Source: Plakobranchus ocellatus
Lineage: Eukaryota; Mollusca; Gastropoda; Plakobranchidae
Assembly (NCBI GenBank): GCA_019648995.1
Contig: BLXT01001347.1
Location: forward strand, 476,098 to 508,693
Direction of reading: 5' to 3'
Length of the DNA: 32,596 nucleotides
Position 1 is the first letter of the stretch. Each line of letters opens with the position of its first letter. Below, piece after piece: positions 11,101 to 21,774 of the stretch. Made by a program: the position numbers and the translations under genes. The notes below the pieces were generated by a model. That model was not told the DNA's origin. It was given only the letters and a program-made list of their open reading frames with translations, and searched no databases.

Positions 11101-13589
11101 TTCAGTCCCTAATGGTATTCAAGGCCTAGCTCATAAGTCTATAGCATTGCATCACTTTCAGTTTCAGTTTCTGTACATTGTATACACACTGACTGATTGT
11201 GTTAGTTTCAGTGTCACTCCTTCTGAGCCCCGCCAGTAGAGTCACTCCCTTGTACATACCAGCTTAGGTATAGGTCTTTTTGTCTACAATCCACTTTTCT
11301 GTGGTCCATAAAGTGGATGGCAAACCAAGGGATAGGCGGGTCTTTCGCTCTCGCCAAAGATCTACGGCTAGATTATGGCTGGCAGCATCTTTGTGAGGGG
11401 GGTGAAATCAACTGGAAACCGTTTTCCTCAGACTTTCAAGTCAGACCTGGGTATTGGTGGTGGGTTTCTCAAACACAAACTTGAAAAAGGGGTTTACTTG
11501 TGCCATCAATGCCCTTGTTTAGACAATCACTCATTGTCAAATGCAGATCTCATGGGGGCTTTACTTGTGCCATGAATGCCCTTGTTTAGACTATTAAAAG
11601 TAAAGTAAAGTGGGTCCCATGCTTAATCCAAGCATCGGGGAATCAGGAGTAGGGTCCTGATTGTTCTTGGCATACGGCATCATGAGGTAGTTTGCCATTG
11701 CTTTCCTCGCCACCTTTACTTTCGCCAGATCTTAAGAGACCCAATTACCCATTTAGCGCTGGGTGGACACAGAGGAGCAATGAAAAATTTTACTTGGTCC
11801 AGACTGACCCTCATTGTCCAAAAAAGATCTCATAGGGACTGTGCTTGTGCCATCAATGCCCTTGTGTAGACTATCACTCATTGTCAAATGCAGATCTCAT
11901 AGGAGCTTTGTTTGTGCCATCAATGCTCTTGTTTAGACAATCACTTATTGTCAAATGCAGATTTTATGGGGACTTTGCTTGCGCCATCAATGTCCTTGTT
12001 TAGACAATCACTTATTGTCAAATGCAGATTTCATGGGCGCTTTGCTTACGCCATCAATGCCCTTGTTTAGACAATCACTCATTGTCAAATACAGATTATC
12101 ATGGGCGCTGTGCTTGTGCCATCAATGCCCTCGTTTAGACTATCACTCATTGTCAAACGTAAAGAAACGACCAAAAATTCATTTCCAATGTAAATTAATT
12201 TTAATCTACGTTTATTTTGTGCAAGTTAATGATGCTAAAGTAATTGTTTTACAAAATTTCTCTTCATGTCTTTTCTTTGTATGTTTGTTTTGCATAAGTT
12301 TTTAAAATACAAAATTTTCATTGCCTTTTTTTTTTTTGTTTATAAGGCCATGGCAACATTTCCTCATGCTCTGAGCAGAACTTCCTGTTTGATCCTGAGG
12401 CTGCACACATTGTGTTGCAAGAGGTCCAGGATGCTGTGATTGTGCCGCTTGAGGTTGGCCAGAGACACAGTATACCTTTTGTAAGTATTAAAGCAGACTG
12501 GAAGATTTGTTTACAAAATCTGGCCAGAGACACAGCATACCTTTTGTAATTGTTAAAGATGGCAGGAAGATTTTTATTAAATGAGGTAGATTCAACATGT
12601 CTCTGATGCTCCAAATGAATTACAAGTGGCACTATCAATATTTTGAATGGTTTGAGTAATCTTAATATTGTTCTATACTGATAGATTAATTTTTCTGATA
12701 TTTTGAATTTTTTTGTTGCCTCTAATAGAGTTATCATCTTTTTTCAAAAATAGAGTTAAGAATAATTTGGGTTCCAAACCATTTGTTTTAGAAAGATTCC
12801 TTTTATATTACTTCACAAGCTTCAGTCAATCTCAATCAATAAGTAACAAGATTCACAATGAATTTATGAGAGAAAAGAAATTTAATAAAGATATTAAAAA
12901 AAAATCTAAAATTTGTGATATTTTTTATTTATTTGCCTGAATTTGCTGAAAAAAAAAAACAACAACAAAAAAAAAAAAAAACGAAAAAACACCATTTTCA
13001 CAAAATAGTAGCCTGAACTTTTTATTTGAAAGTCAATTTATGCAGCTGTATCATTTTAACCATTTGGCAGATGTAAAAGAAGGCCAACAAAAGTAAAGAA
13101 TCATGAGAAGTGGAACTTTATCCAAGTTTTAACTTTGTATTTGGCTGTCCACAGACACTCTTCACCTCTTGGCTAAATGCCGATACAGATATTTCAAATT
13201 TCCTCATTGAGTCTGTCACTCAAGAAGAGCTGCAGCAGCAGGCCAAATGTGGAGTGGTTTCCCCCGAAGTGTTTGCTGTTGCCATGGTGATAGACCCTAG
13301 CATTATTCTGGAGAAGGAGAAGTTGTACACTACTGTGGAACTAAAGGGAGACTACTCCAGGGGCCTCATGGTTGTAGACAGGCGAGGTCACCTGAACAAG
13401 CCAGCCAATGTGTTTGTAGTGAAGAACCTTGATCTTGGTAAGACCCAGGCTCTGTTTGGGTCACTGTTTGCAGGAGCAATGTTAGAGTCTCAGGCTCCAG
13501 CAGGTGTGGTGTGTCTGGCAGGCAGTACTGGTGGCTCCCGAGAGCAGGTGCCAGTTCTGTTCAAGGAGGGCAGAGTGACAGTTTTATGA
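5022..13589 (+). CDS. Nucleoside hydrolase (inosine-uridine type), 5'-partial, five exons
   Basis: Exons 5022-5150, 8770-8923, 9167-9283, 12347-12480 and 13155-13589 join in phase and give 322 residues ending at TGA. All have consensus AG/GT borders. The product matches the nucleoside hydrolase family, which cleaves the N-glycosidic bond of ribonucleosides to base plus ribose. Visible landmarks are SRPDLELTAISCVAG (7-21), LGPLTNLALALRLDP (102-116), VGGNIEGHGN (128-137) and SEQNFLFDPEAAHIV (142-156), then ELKGDYSRG and MVVD near the end. The N-terminal DxDxGxDDA metal-binding motif is missing. It should lie in an exon directly before 5022, and I found no match for it in 1-5021, so it is probably outside the window. 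By alignment to the Crithidia enzyme recalled from memory, Asn39 is Gln, His241 is Pro and Asp242 is Glu, while Thr126, Glu166 and Asn168 are kept. It is either an active enzyme with shifted specificity or a weakened paralogue. Confidence 0.93.
6384..6478 (+). repeat. SINE fragment (family A), 3' part, in first intron
   Basis: It shares AAGCCCCACCACC, a middle ending GAGATCATTTTG and TTGGACTAGA with the copy at 32050-32200. The tRNA-like head is missing or too diverged to see, and the tail is A-rich (aaaaacgaaaacaaa). Confidence 0.6.
6484..6796 (+). pseudogene. Coiled-coil-like ORF remnant in intron
   Basis: One frame runs from 6484 to a stop at 6794-6796 with a single internal stop at 6673-6675. 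It contains MVLERLNSLEEDFSRSKK, QKQINKFKDLEDAM and, after the stop, SISFALKALSSKKNDDHK. The heptad-like Leu/Ile spacing and charged residues suggest a coiled coil, as in LINE ORF1 proteins or motor-like proteins. It starts just after the SINE fragment and could be part of an older element. In DNA this AT-rich, a chance frame is possible. Confidence 0.25.
7604..8716 (+). mobile_element. 5'-truncated LINE (non-LTR retrotransposon), reverse transcriptase to 3' end
   Basis: Reverse-transcriptase motifs appear in order: FIDYSKAF (from about 7634), VRQGYVMSPDLFN (7801-7840) and the catalytic YADD in LRYADDTVLIAES (from 7917). The C-terminal blocks follow: KYLGTLITSDGRCTSEVSKR, NISMATKIRVIKTYVWS, LLYGSECWTI, MWFIRRMMRISWT, TGKIEGKRSRGRQR and WRNMISNV, with a stop at 8691. 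A (GAT)n/GAAAATAAT tail ends near 8716. The 5' endonuclease part is absent. Frames change several times (near 7688, before 8183 and near 8415), so the copy is dead. The family is the LINE group with an AP-type endonuclease common in invertebrates; the exact clade is uncertain. Confidence 0.9.
8770..8923 (+). CDS. Nucleoside hydrolase, second exon in window
   Basis: The exon encodes VHVCRGAEKSLLG through VNENPG. It ends one base into the last glycine codon (phase 1), with donor gtctgt. The VxVxRGA start and the AEHSVSSLI helix match the family's PV..G and HAV..I segments. The acceptor (gccttccag) has a long pyrimidine tract that begins only about 20 bp after the 3' end of an intronic LINE. Confidence 0.9.
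9167..9283 (+). CDS. Nucleoside hydrolase, third exon in window
   Basis: The exon encodes GEISLVCLGPLTN to IIVGGNIEG in phase 1/1. The LGPLTNLALALRLDP block is the most recognisable signature here. Its Thr is the family's metal-coordinating backbone position, known from Crithidia as Thr126. The donor gtagat is acceptable. Confidence 0.93.
9969..10075 (-). repeat. SINE copy (family A), minus strand
   Basis: The reverse strand reads ATCTGCAGGGAAC, then CCCTGGCCTGATGAGGGC, CTCAGATAAC and ACAAAAACCAATC. This parallels the copy at 10544-10706, where the order is ATCTGCTGGGAAC, CCCTGGCCTGAATGAG, CTGAGATCACC and CAAAAACCATACC. It is diverged and lacks a clear tRNA-like promoter. Confidence 0.6.
10124..10472. 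mobile_element. MITE copy 1 (Harbinger-like, TAA target duplication)
   Basis: A 349-bp element has perfect 18-bp terminal inverted repeats, GCGTAGGCCCACACTGGA. It is flanked on both sides by TAA (10121-10123 and 10473-10475). The second copy at 30086 is flanked by TTA, so the target duplication is TWA, the signature of PIF/Harbinger elements. The interior is GC-rich relative to its surroundings and holds a hairpin, GGCTAACTTG (10160-10169) with CAAGTTAGCC (10208-10217). Open frames inside are short and look like chance, so it is non-autonomous. It sits in the third intron of the nucleoside hydrolase gene. Confidence 0.88.
10544..10706 (-). repeat. SINE copy (family A), nearly full length
   Basis: On the minus strand it runs from a tRNA-like head (GATGCAGTGGTTTGTGAGTC, close to the copy at 32050: ATGCAGTGGATAGTGAATC) through a B-box-like AGGTTTGAGC, the core GCCTGAATGAGAGCC and AAAGCCTGAGATCA, to a tail with CAAAAACCATACC. 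The order of blocks matches the 32050 copy throughout, which supports a tRNA-derived SINE with a conserved core. Confidence 0.72.
11084..11172. repeat. Short local duplication
   Basis: CATTGCATCA(T/C)TTTCA followed by TTTCAG occurs at about 11084 and again at about 11146, preceded each time by AGYCTA. This is a diverged tandem duplication of roughly 62 bp. Confidence 0.45.
11501..12158. repeat. 67-68-bp minisatellite, about seven units, interrupted
   Basis: Units begin with (T/C)GCCAT(C/G)AATG at 11501, 11568, 11848, 11915, 11982, 12049 and 12117. Each carries CTTGTTTAGAC, ATCACTCATTGTCAAATGC and AGATCTCATGGG in order. Between 11593 and 11805 the array is broken by unrelated DNA. The array lies in the third intron of the nucleoside hydrolase gene, about 190 bp before its next exon. 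Confidence 0.88.
11593..11800. mobile_element. Insertion within the minisatellite, unclassified
   Basis: This non-repeat sequence begins ATTAAAAGTAAAGTAAAGTG and includes CATCGGGGAATCAGGAG and GCTGGGTGGACACAGAGGAG. AGACT stands on both sides (11588-11592 and 11801-11805), which fits a 5-bp target duplication, although AGACT is also part of the minisatellite unit. AAAGTAAAGTGG near the left end is nearly complementary to CCACCTTTACTTT at 11711. No coding frame or RNA polymerase III boxes were seen. Confidence 0.45.
12347..12480 (+). CDS. Nucleoside hydrolase, fourth exon in window
   Basis: The exon encodes GHGNISSCSEQNF to RHSIPF and ends in phase 0 at a strong gtaagt donor. SEQNFLFDPEAAHIVL holds the ribose-contacting Glu and Asn and the classic DPEAAHIV helix. 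The last 25 bases of the exon and the start of the following intron are duplicated in tandem just downstream (see 12456-12583). Confidence 0.93.
12456..12583 (+). repeat. 65-bp tandem duplication spanning the exon 4 splice donor
   Basis: TGGCCAGAGACACAG(T/C)ATACC at 12456 recurs at 12521, and the similarity continues through TTTTGTAA(G/T)(T/-), TTAAAG and GGAAGATTT. The first copy covers the last 25 coding bases and the donor. The second copy lies wholly in the intron. The duplicated donor reads gtaatt instead of gtaagt, so it is weaker. Confidence 0.9.
13155..13589 (+). CDS. Nucleoside hydrolase, terminal exon
   Basis: The exon encodes 144 residues from TLFTSWLNAD to GRVTVL, then TGA. The acceptor is gtccacag. 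It covers the C-terminal part of the fold. The usual His-Asp pair of the active site, at the segment preceding AVAMVIDPS, reads SPEVF, so Pro and Glu replace His and Asp. VELKGDYSRGLMVVD matches the family's late beta-strands. A 45-residue tail rich in Gly, Ala and Ser follows, which is slightly longer than the protozoan enzymes. Confidence 0.93.
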   Translation, partial: TLFTSWLNADTDISNFLIESVTQEELQQQAKCGVVSPEVFAVAMVIDPSIILEKEKLYTTVELKGDYSRGLMVVDRRGHLNKPANVFVVKNLDLGKTQALFGSLFAGAMLESQAPAGVVCLAGSTGGSREQVPVLFKEGRVTVL

Positions 13590-16500
13590 CCTCAATTTCC
13601 TGATCTGTTAACCTTTTTGCTGCAGCATAAGGCAATAGTCAGCTCTCAGTAAGAATAACTTTGATTTAGAGATTTGAAAATCCTGTGTGGCGCAGGGCAG
13701 AGCTTGGACGAGACCTAAAAAATGTTGTTGCCGCAGAACAATCTACGTTATTTATCACTCAATTTAGAGGAATGAAAAGTGCTGTTTAGTTGAAAAGGTA
13801 AAAGTGAGAATCGAAAACTGATCAAATAAAAACTCTCCATTGAAACAGATGTGACTTATTTATGTGTTCTAACAAAAGAGTACAAAAGCTTTGTTTTGCT
13901 TTTTTGTTGTTTTTTTTTTGTGTGTGTTTTGATTTTTTTTTTGTTTTTTTTTTTTTTTGCTCTAAATATAAATATGTGTATGCAAGTGTATGTGCGCATG
14001 CATACTTTCAGAAGTCACAGCTGAAATAAGTAGGGCCAGGATAAAAATCTATGCAGTATGACGTTTCATAAGGTGATGATTAATTGAAACTCTACTTGAA
14101 AATCTTGCAAAGCACAGCCCAAAATAATCAGAGGAAATCAAAATGATTGTTTACAGGGATGCTTATCTGAAAACAAGAACTACCTCTACTCGTACACTTG
14201 GGCCAACCAACCTCTTTTTCTATATCTTAACCTGCAAGTTAAACCCACTCACTCAGTCACAGGCCAGAATGGAGCCTTATTGTTCTGAAACCAGTCCTTT
14301 TGAGCTGGGGTTGCATCTAACACTCTTGAGAAAAAAAGAAAGAATAATTTTAATTTTCAAGTCTTCTTTTCTTGCTCTTGTTTCCCTTCTCAAACTAAAA
14401 GCTCAGCCTTGTGACTTATTGGGACTGGTATCAAGACAATTTAAAGAGCCACAATTAAAAAATATTGCATGCTATATTAGTATTTAGGTTGATTTTATTC
14501 TTCTATTTTCTCTGATAAACTGGACAGTGGTGAGACTAAGTTGATTCTATGTCGGAATAAACTGTCAGTAATTTTTTTTGAAAATTATAATGCAACAGAG
14601 ATTCCTCAGAACTGGGGGAAAAAAATGTTGAGTTCAAAGATACTATGCTCCAATTACTTAGGTACTTCTCTGAATAGCAATAATATAACTGCAATTTGTT
14701 CCCGATTAAGAAATCCATGTTTGACCAAATCCTTTTCAACAGTATAGACTGTAATATAAGCCTGGTTTTCCCTATGACAGATGTTTGCAACCCTTTACCC
14801 ATTTGATCTGGTCTAGAAAATACAGTCGAGCATAGTTTCCTCAAATTGGTAGGGAAAACTTATGTGTTCAAAATTACCATTCAAATCTCTAAATAACTAA
14901 ATAAAACTAAGAGAACTAAAGTATTCCCCCTGATTGTTGCAAACATGACTTCAGAACTCCTCTTTTAAATAAAAGACAATTTCGTTGCTTTTTTTTTCTA
15001 AGAGAGAGGCAAAAGAACTTTTAATGGGCTCTTTGTTGAGGGGAATGTCATCACTTTTTAGACCTTATGAGGGGGGTCATAAGTAACTTTACTTATGCTT
15101 TTTTTTAAAGTCCGATTTTTTTCCTTTTTTTAAAATCATCTCATCCTCTTGACTGCATACCTATAAAAGAATTTAGAATTAAAGACAAACTCCTTTCCCT
15201 CTCTTTTCCTCCCCAAAACAATCACCTTTGTGGCTAATCTTGTCTCTTGCAAAAATTGTATCTTGTGATTGGGCAGAGTGCTCAAGTCACACTGATGGAA
15301 GAACAGACCAGTAACGTAAATCTAAAATTGAAAGCTAAATTTCGGTCAGGAAGTGTGATCACCATACATCACAGTGTTTATGCATTGCCTTATTAGCAAC
15401 AGTCCCAACAATTTTGTGTCGGTTAGAATGGCCTTTACAGGCCAACTTACATTGTAAATAGTAGGCCGATAACTAGCTGTGACCTGGAAAATGCAATCAA
15501 TGCTTAACCTGGTAGTGAGAGAGAGGAATTGTGAGAGAAATGAAACAGAAGATAAGTGTTCCTGAGGCACCATTGAAACATGCCACTTAGCTTGAACTTG
15601 TAATAAATTTTAAGTTGAAAAGAAATGGTTTGATTAACTCAAAGTAACTATATTTAATTTACAGCTATTGTTAGGCTTGTGATATCCTGGGACAAGCACA
15701 GAGAGGTATATTTACTAAGAACACAGAATTGCAAGTTTATTTGGTTTATTTTATATGATAACCCAGATCTAATGATTCATCGATATAATAGGGTGGGACT
15801 GAACTTGGGAGAAGGGGGAAGTGAGCGAATGTATAACGCCAGTTATTGTGATGATTAGTCATAAAAGCTTCTAATTATGTATGATGTACATATTCACTAA
15901 CGAGTACAATTTTGATGATAATCTGCTAAATTTCGTGTTAACCCTGTGCTTTTGGTATGAATCAAGGGAAAAAAAGCCTGAGGTATTGGTTTAAATAGTT
16001 TTAACAAGTTCCACAAAATAATAGGTTTTATTAATAATGCCAAGAACAAATGGGCAGGGAGAAAACCAGGTATTCTGACAAATTGTTTGTTCCAAGGGAT
16101 CTACTTTTGACTTAATTGTGCCCAGTTACATGTATGTAACATATGTTGTGTACTATGTGTATCTAGTGGTGGTGTGCATAAAACTAAGACTTCAGACCAA
16201 ATTGCTGGGTGTAGCAACAATACAGATGGCATTTGCTTCAGTCTGCAATAATTATCTTCTTAATGCTTTGTTAAAAATAGAAAAAGCTTTCCAAACAATG
16301 TAATTGACATAATTAAAGTGCTTTCAACATTCCTTTGAACACTGGTTTTGAAGTGCTCAATTTATTTCTTTTTACACAACTATTATCGTTTAATATTATT
16401 GCATCTTGAGCAAGTCCTGATGAAAAGCATTGTGATATCCTCCTCATAGCATCTTCTCAGGCTCTGTGCCTAAAATAAATCATTTAAAGTAATTTACATA

Positions 16501-17984
16501 CTGTTCTTTATAAAAATGTCCACAGCACCAACTAACTGACTCGATTGTTTTTTTCCATTTTGTCCATCAAGAGCATATCTCTTCAGCAATTTCATCTATA
16601 GGGTATGAGGTCTAGCATTTTTTAGCAAGATTATTGGGGCAATGAAATATCCAAAAGAGTACAGGGAGTGTGATTCTTATTAATACTACATGTATGTTGT
16701 TCCTTTATCTACTAAGCAGAGCATACTATGTGAAACTCATGTTTCCATTAAATACAATTGCTGTCCCTTTATCTAAACTTATAGTTAATCTGAATTCACT
16801 TTACTTTTAATCAGATAATTCGAATCTGACTTAAATTATTCTGAATTTTAATTCAAAAGTTGACACAATCTTTGAAGTTCCGAGGAATAATTTTCTTATA
16901 TGCAGCCGAGTCTTGTGCACTAAATGATCAGCAGTGGTAAATTAATTAAACAACTCTTTTCAAATTAGAGAATCCTTTCACTTAAAAAAAGTTTCCGCCA
17001 GCAAAAAAGGGCTCAATGACCGATTTGCTGGTATCACACAAAAGTCAAGAAATTTCGAATGAAAAAAAAAAAATTTTTTTTTTATCTAATTCTTATACAG
17101 ATTTTTTATTAATCTATATTTTCAGATATTCAGAATTTTTTGCTTCTTTCTGGTGAATTCAGATAAGCAGGACTGAGTGTACAACTTAAAAAAGAAAACC
17201 ACACAAATAAAATAAAAAAACAGCAAAGTTTGATGCAAAGCAATGTTTCAAACTTTAAAATTGGATCTCCTTCAACAGTTACAAGCTAACATTATTCAAA
17301 TTCAACAATTGGCATCAGGCATGAGGCCCATACCATATTTTGTTACATTTAGACACAGATTCCACAGGTTTAAGCAAATCAAAACACGCATACATTTGTT
17401 TGTCTATGAAACTGCGGTTCATCCATTTATTTCAAGAGTAAATTTATGAAAAATTATTGTATGCATTGTTAAAATATTAGTAAAGATACTCAACAGGAGG
17501 TGCATGGGTTATCTTGCTACACTTGAGCATAGGGCATATTCATTTATATTTATTATACTTGCTGTAGTAATAATAACAAAAACAAATAAAACAATGATAA
17601 TATCAATATTGTGAGTCTTGTAGAAAAATTATCTCTTTGAAAGAAAAACAAGGAGGAAAAAATTCGATTTGCTTATTGGAAATACACCAAAACCCCTTGG
17701 TGTAGTGTTAATTAAATGACACTGGGGACAATTTCACTTCATGTTTGTATCAACTGCTTAAATCTTGAGATATTAGGAGACCTGAAATAGAAGCAATATT
17801 TCTCAATGATGTTTTGTTTCCTTAGAACCATTATATCTTGGCAAAGATGTACATTGTGCTAATGACTATTTTCTGAAACTGATTTCAATGTTGACAGGAC
17901 TGGTTTTCTGATGCACTATCTAAATATTAGATAGACCTAATGTGCAAGTTTTTTTTTTGTTTTTTTTTTTAATTTGTATTCCTT
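13590..17984. other. Gene-free stretch downstream of the nucleoside hydrolase
   Basis: It begins with the probable 3' UTR, then has poly-T and TG runs (about 13900-13960), a 20-base palindrome (CATAAGTAA-CT-TTACTTATG near 15076) and A/T runs at 17060-17085. Short open frames here lack splice context, codon bias and any recognisable motif. No RNA gene was found. Confidence 0.55.
13825..13830 (+). terminator. Candidate polyadenylation signal of the nucleoside hydrolase gene
   Basis: AATAAA lies 236 bp after the stop codon and is the first canonical hexamer seen downstream. T-rich DNA begins about 70 bp further on. This would imply a 3' UTR of roughly 250 bases. Confidence 0.5.
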
Positions 17985-18005
17985 NNNNNNNNNNNNNNNN
18001 NNNNN
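17985..18005. other. Assembly gap (21 Ns)
   Basis: A run of 21 N flanked by T-rich sequence. The true length is unknown, so order and distance across it are less certain. Confidence 0.98.
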
Positions 18006-21000
18006 TTTTAACATTTTTATCTAATCCTTTCTTTCAAATATTGTTTCTTGATAAACTCATGTTTTTATACACTGATTGTCTGTTTTCATATAAACACCCA
18101 AATAATAAATGAGATTTTATTTTCTAGAAATCCTGGCAAATAGAGAGCGAATTGACAATTATATACACATTAAATGATACAGTGCACAACAAGCACTAGA
18201 CAATATTAGGAGAAACTGTGATCTCAAATTGTACTGTTTTGTGTAATTTAATATTCAATGACTGAATAATGCCACGCTCTAGATTCATTAGTTTTTTCAT
18301 TCTTACATCTGAGAATCAATTATTTTTTTGTAGGAATTTCTCAAATATGAGATTTTGATGGTACTGAAAAGGCCTTCCACTTCCTTTTAAATGGTAAAAG
18401 AATTTTTTCAATAGGAACTTTTGATACCTTAAATGCAAAATTAGATAGCCAGCCCTGGTCAGATATTCCCTCTGTATCTCAATTAGCTGACTGTCGACAA
18501 AGTCAATTGGTGTCGGCAGGTCACAAGTTTTTCACTTTGCCTCAAAGCAATTTAGTTTTTTGAAACATCAGGATTCCATGGAGTTTTATGAAAATGGATT
18601 CTACATGTTCTGGTCCATTAGAATTAGAAAACACCCAAAATAATATGTAAAAAAATGCCCAATCTGTTCATTAAATAAGGCCTAGCCTACACAAAAAGTA
18701 AAAAATGAAATTGTATTGTCTGTAGAAGATGCTTACCAATAAGGAATGTAATGTGAGAATGAGATTACTATTGGAAGGGCGGAGGGGGGGAGGGCAATAT
18801 GCACTGAATCTATGTTGTATTAATCAGCTGAGCCCACTTAATCCTTACAGTATCTGAAAAACTGATTGTTGCTTACGTGGCCTACTTTGAATCCTAATTT
18901 GGTTAATTTTTCCTTTCACAAGGCATCTGGGCTTAATGCACTGGACTGAAGTTCACCCAGCAACATAAATATGAAATGTAATCAAATATTACAAAACACC
19001 TAATAACTTGTACATATGCAGTATATAAGATGTTTTTCAGTTATTATTTTATCATCCCTCAAACGTAGGTGTTGGGTATCAGTTGAGATGCCAGTATCTG
19101 ATGGAAAGTCAACGCTGATATCTGACAAGCTTTCTTATTCATGATACAATGGTTCTAATATATGGGAGGAGAAGGAGGGAGAGAGAGATCATCTCTCCGT
19201 TACATTGAATATGTATCTATACCACCATTTTGCTGTAAAATCTCTTAATTTATTATGTTCCAACTTGTAACAAAACATTACCAAAAACAAAAATACCATT
19301 ACAACTTCAATCAAAGTTAGTCACTAGCAAGGAAAACTTTTGCATTCTTTAAGTCAATCTCAGATTGAAGGCTACAGCTGTCATTACAAACAAGCAAAAC
19401 GAAATACGATCGTTTTCATCCATTCTATCAAGCTGTGAAAGCAGACACACTCTGAGAGACCTGATTGCTCAGTGCACATAACTTTGATATCATCAGCTTG
19501 TCAATGGTTTCATGGCATACATATAATCATTTAAAACATAGCAAAGATATTCAAAACATCAGCATCAAAGACACACGCCATCTCAGTCTCATGGGCTCAT
19601 AGATACATGACAGCTAAACATAAATCTAAAGGAAGGGCAAAGCAGCCACAAATCAGAGGTTTTCATTGCATGGTTTAGTTCTGGTTTTATGTTGTTAACA
19701 CATTTTCAACTGATCAATCCTCTCACAGATAAGGAAAAGTTGTGCAAATAGATTTGGTAGGATTTCAGAGATCCCATGTCAATTTTCAAGCAACATGAAC
19801 ATAAAGTGAAATAATCCATTTTGGTTCAAAACAAAAAATTATTTTTAAAAATTTGGTGGTCCTTCCAAAAAGATTATCAAGGTTGGCAAGAAAGAATTTT
19901 GTTTTTTCAAATGCTTATGATTACAAATGAAAATTATATGTCTTATTATAAAAATACTAGAAAAATATCACAACCGTAAATCACTCACATGTTTCAAAAA
20001 TTGAAACAAAATAGTACATTAGACACAATAAATCAATGAAATCTGAAACAAAACAAACAAAGAGCCCTATCAGACGTCATTCAGGATGTGCCCATGTGTG
20101 ATCATGCCGAGTATGCATTTTTAAAAATTGAAAATAGTTGCTCCTGTTCAAATCATTCTTAAGCGCAGATATAAAACAATCATCAATACCAATTTCATTC
20201 ATTTATACAAATATTGATTTTTTCATTAAAAAAAGTATACATTTAAAAAAAATAAGAAAAAAAATTTAAAAAAAACCAAAAGAATTAAGATCACATAAAC
20301 AACATTTCCTACTGCTAAGTAAACAATACATTTAAAATAAATACAATGTTTGGAAACTTGGTATTTTTATAGCGCTCCTCAGATTTACAGCGTCGTTATA
20401 AGTGCATTAGTTTTGTTTAGAATTCCCATGAGCATGACCAACACATCTCTTTGACCAGAGCGGTTGAAAATGTTGATCAAAAACAAAACAAAAGTTCCTT
20501 GGTTATTTCTCACTTATCATTCATTTTTAAAATTGATTATATGGTTTTATCAAATGCTTGTTGTAAAATAAAACTAAAAAACTGTAGAAATATAGAGGAA
20601 TAAAGAATAAATTATGATCATCATACATGAGCTAAAAAAGTACACAGCAAAGTTAAGCAAACAGGCAGAGGATCTTTGTGATCCTTTTTTTCACAAAGCA
20701 GTTGACTTTCAGACTTTTATAATCAACCTTTTATTACGTATTAAATTTGCCTGAAAATGATCCAATTATAAATGGGGACGATCATCACTTTGATGTAAAT
20801 TCGTTATTGTTTTACTATGTAAGTACTGTTGTATATAATTTCTAATTAACAATTTCTTTCTTCTTTCTTCACCTGTAGATGATCATAATTCTGGTATTGT
20901 TACGAATAAATATAAGCAAAGGACATAAAAATTAATAAATGCTTCTTCTTCACAGTATTGCCTAGGAATAAACAATGAAAAAAAAAAAAAAATTTAAAAT

Positions 21001-21774
21001 GCAGTTTTTCTTTTTTTGTTAACAGATTTGTGGTAACATGAATAATGTTGTGAGATTTTTCCTTCAGTAAATGGCTATGGTGATCTCAGGTTTTTTGGCT
21101 TGAATGAGTCTATGGCTTATGGCAGGCTAATATTGTTGACAGCTTATAAAGTGTGACGTTCAGCACATGAAACAGTTTCACGAGAGAAAAAGTTATAATT
21201 GGAAATTTGTAATCAATCAAAATTTGTAATGCTAATTTCAATGTGTAAAGAAAACAAGAAATAAAAACTTAATAACCTAAGCTCACAAACTCTTTCTTGG
21301 TTTCAGAGAAAAGTAAAAGAAAATCTGCTATTTCAGTGGGGTTTTTTTTTGTTTTGGTATTGGTTATGACAATGGTTAAAATTGTTCTATTTTAAATGCA
21401 TATAATTAATTTGTGAACTAATATTAGTCCTCCAACCTCAACAAACTCTTATTCACAAATTTGATTGCAGTGAATACAACAAAGTAAACTTGGAATAAAA
21501 TAGGCTCCTGTTCAATAAATTATTCGCACTGCATTGTTTTGTTTTGTTTTTTCCACTACATATGTTCACAAAATCTACAAAGCTTTCTAATTAAAAAAGA
21601 TTATATAAGTGAATTCACCAGCGCAGCTAAGCAGCAATGAATAAAAGGTCCCTTCTATTTGTTCACCTAAAATATTTTCAATTTATCACAAAAAACAGGT
21701 AAAGCCCCTATACAAATATGATAAATAAATGAAATTTATGATTCTTTTTCTCTTTATTTTACACCTTGGATATT
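18006..21774. other. Gene-free AT-rich stretch
   Basis: No coding exon is visible on either strand. It holds a G-rich run at 18777-18794 and many homopolymers (for example around 20220-20280). A short SINE-like scrap (about 21078-21115, minus strand) shares GGTGATCTCAGG and a GAATGAG end with the family A core. Confidence 0.5.
18777..18794 (+). other. Potential G-quadruplex motif
   Basis: GGG-CGGA-GGG-G-GGG-A-GGG fits four G3 tracts with loops of 4, 1 and 1 bases. It stands out strongly against the AT-rich surroundings. Confidence 0.55.

Noticed and set aside
11955-12305. 116-codon open frame through the minisatellite
   Set aside because: Its repeated peptide follows from a repeat unit that stays in frame only by chance over a few copies, and the frame continues into ordinary intron.
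12318-12737. 139-codon open frame on the minus strand
   Set aside because: It is antisense to the fourth nucleoside hydrolase exon and its duplication, and shows no family motif.
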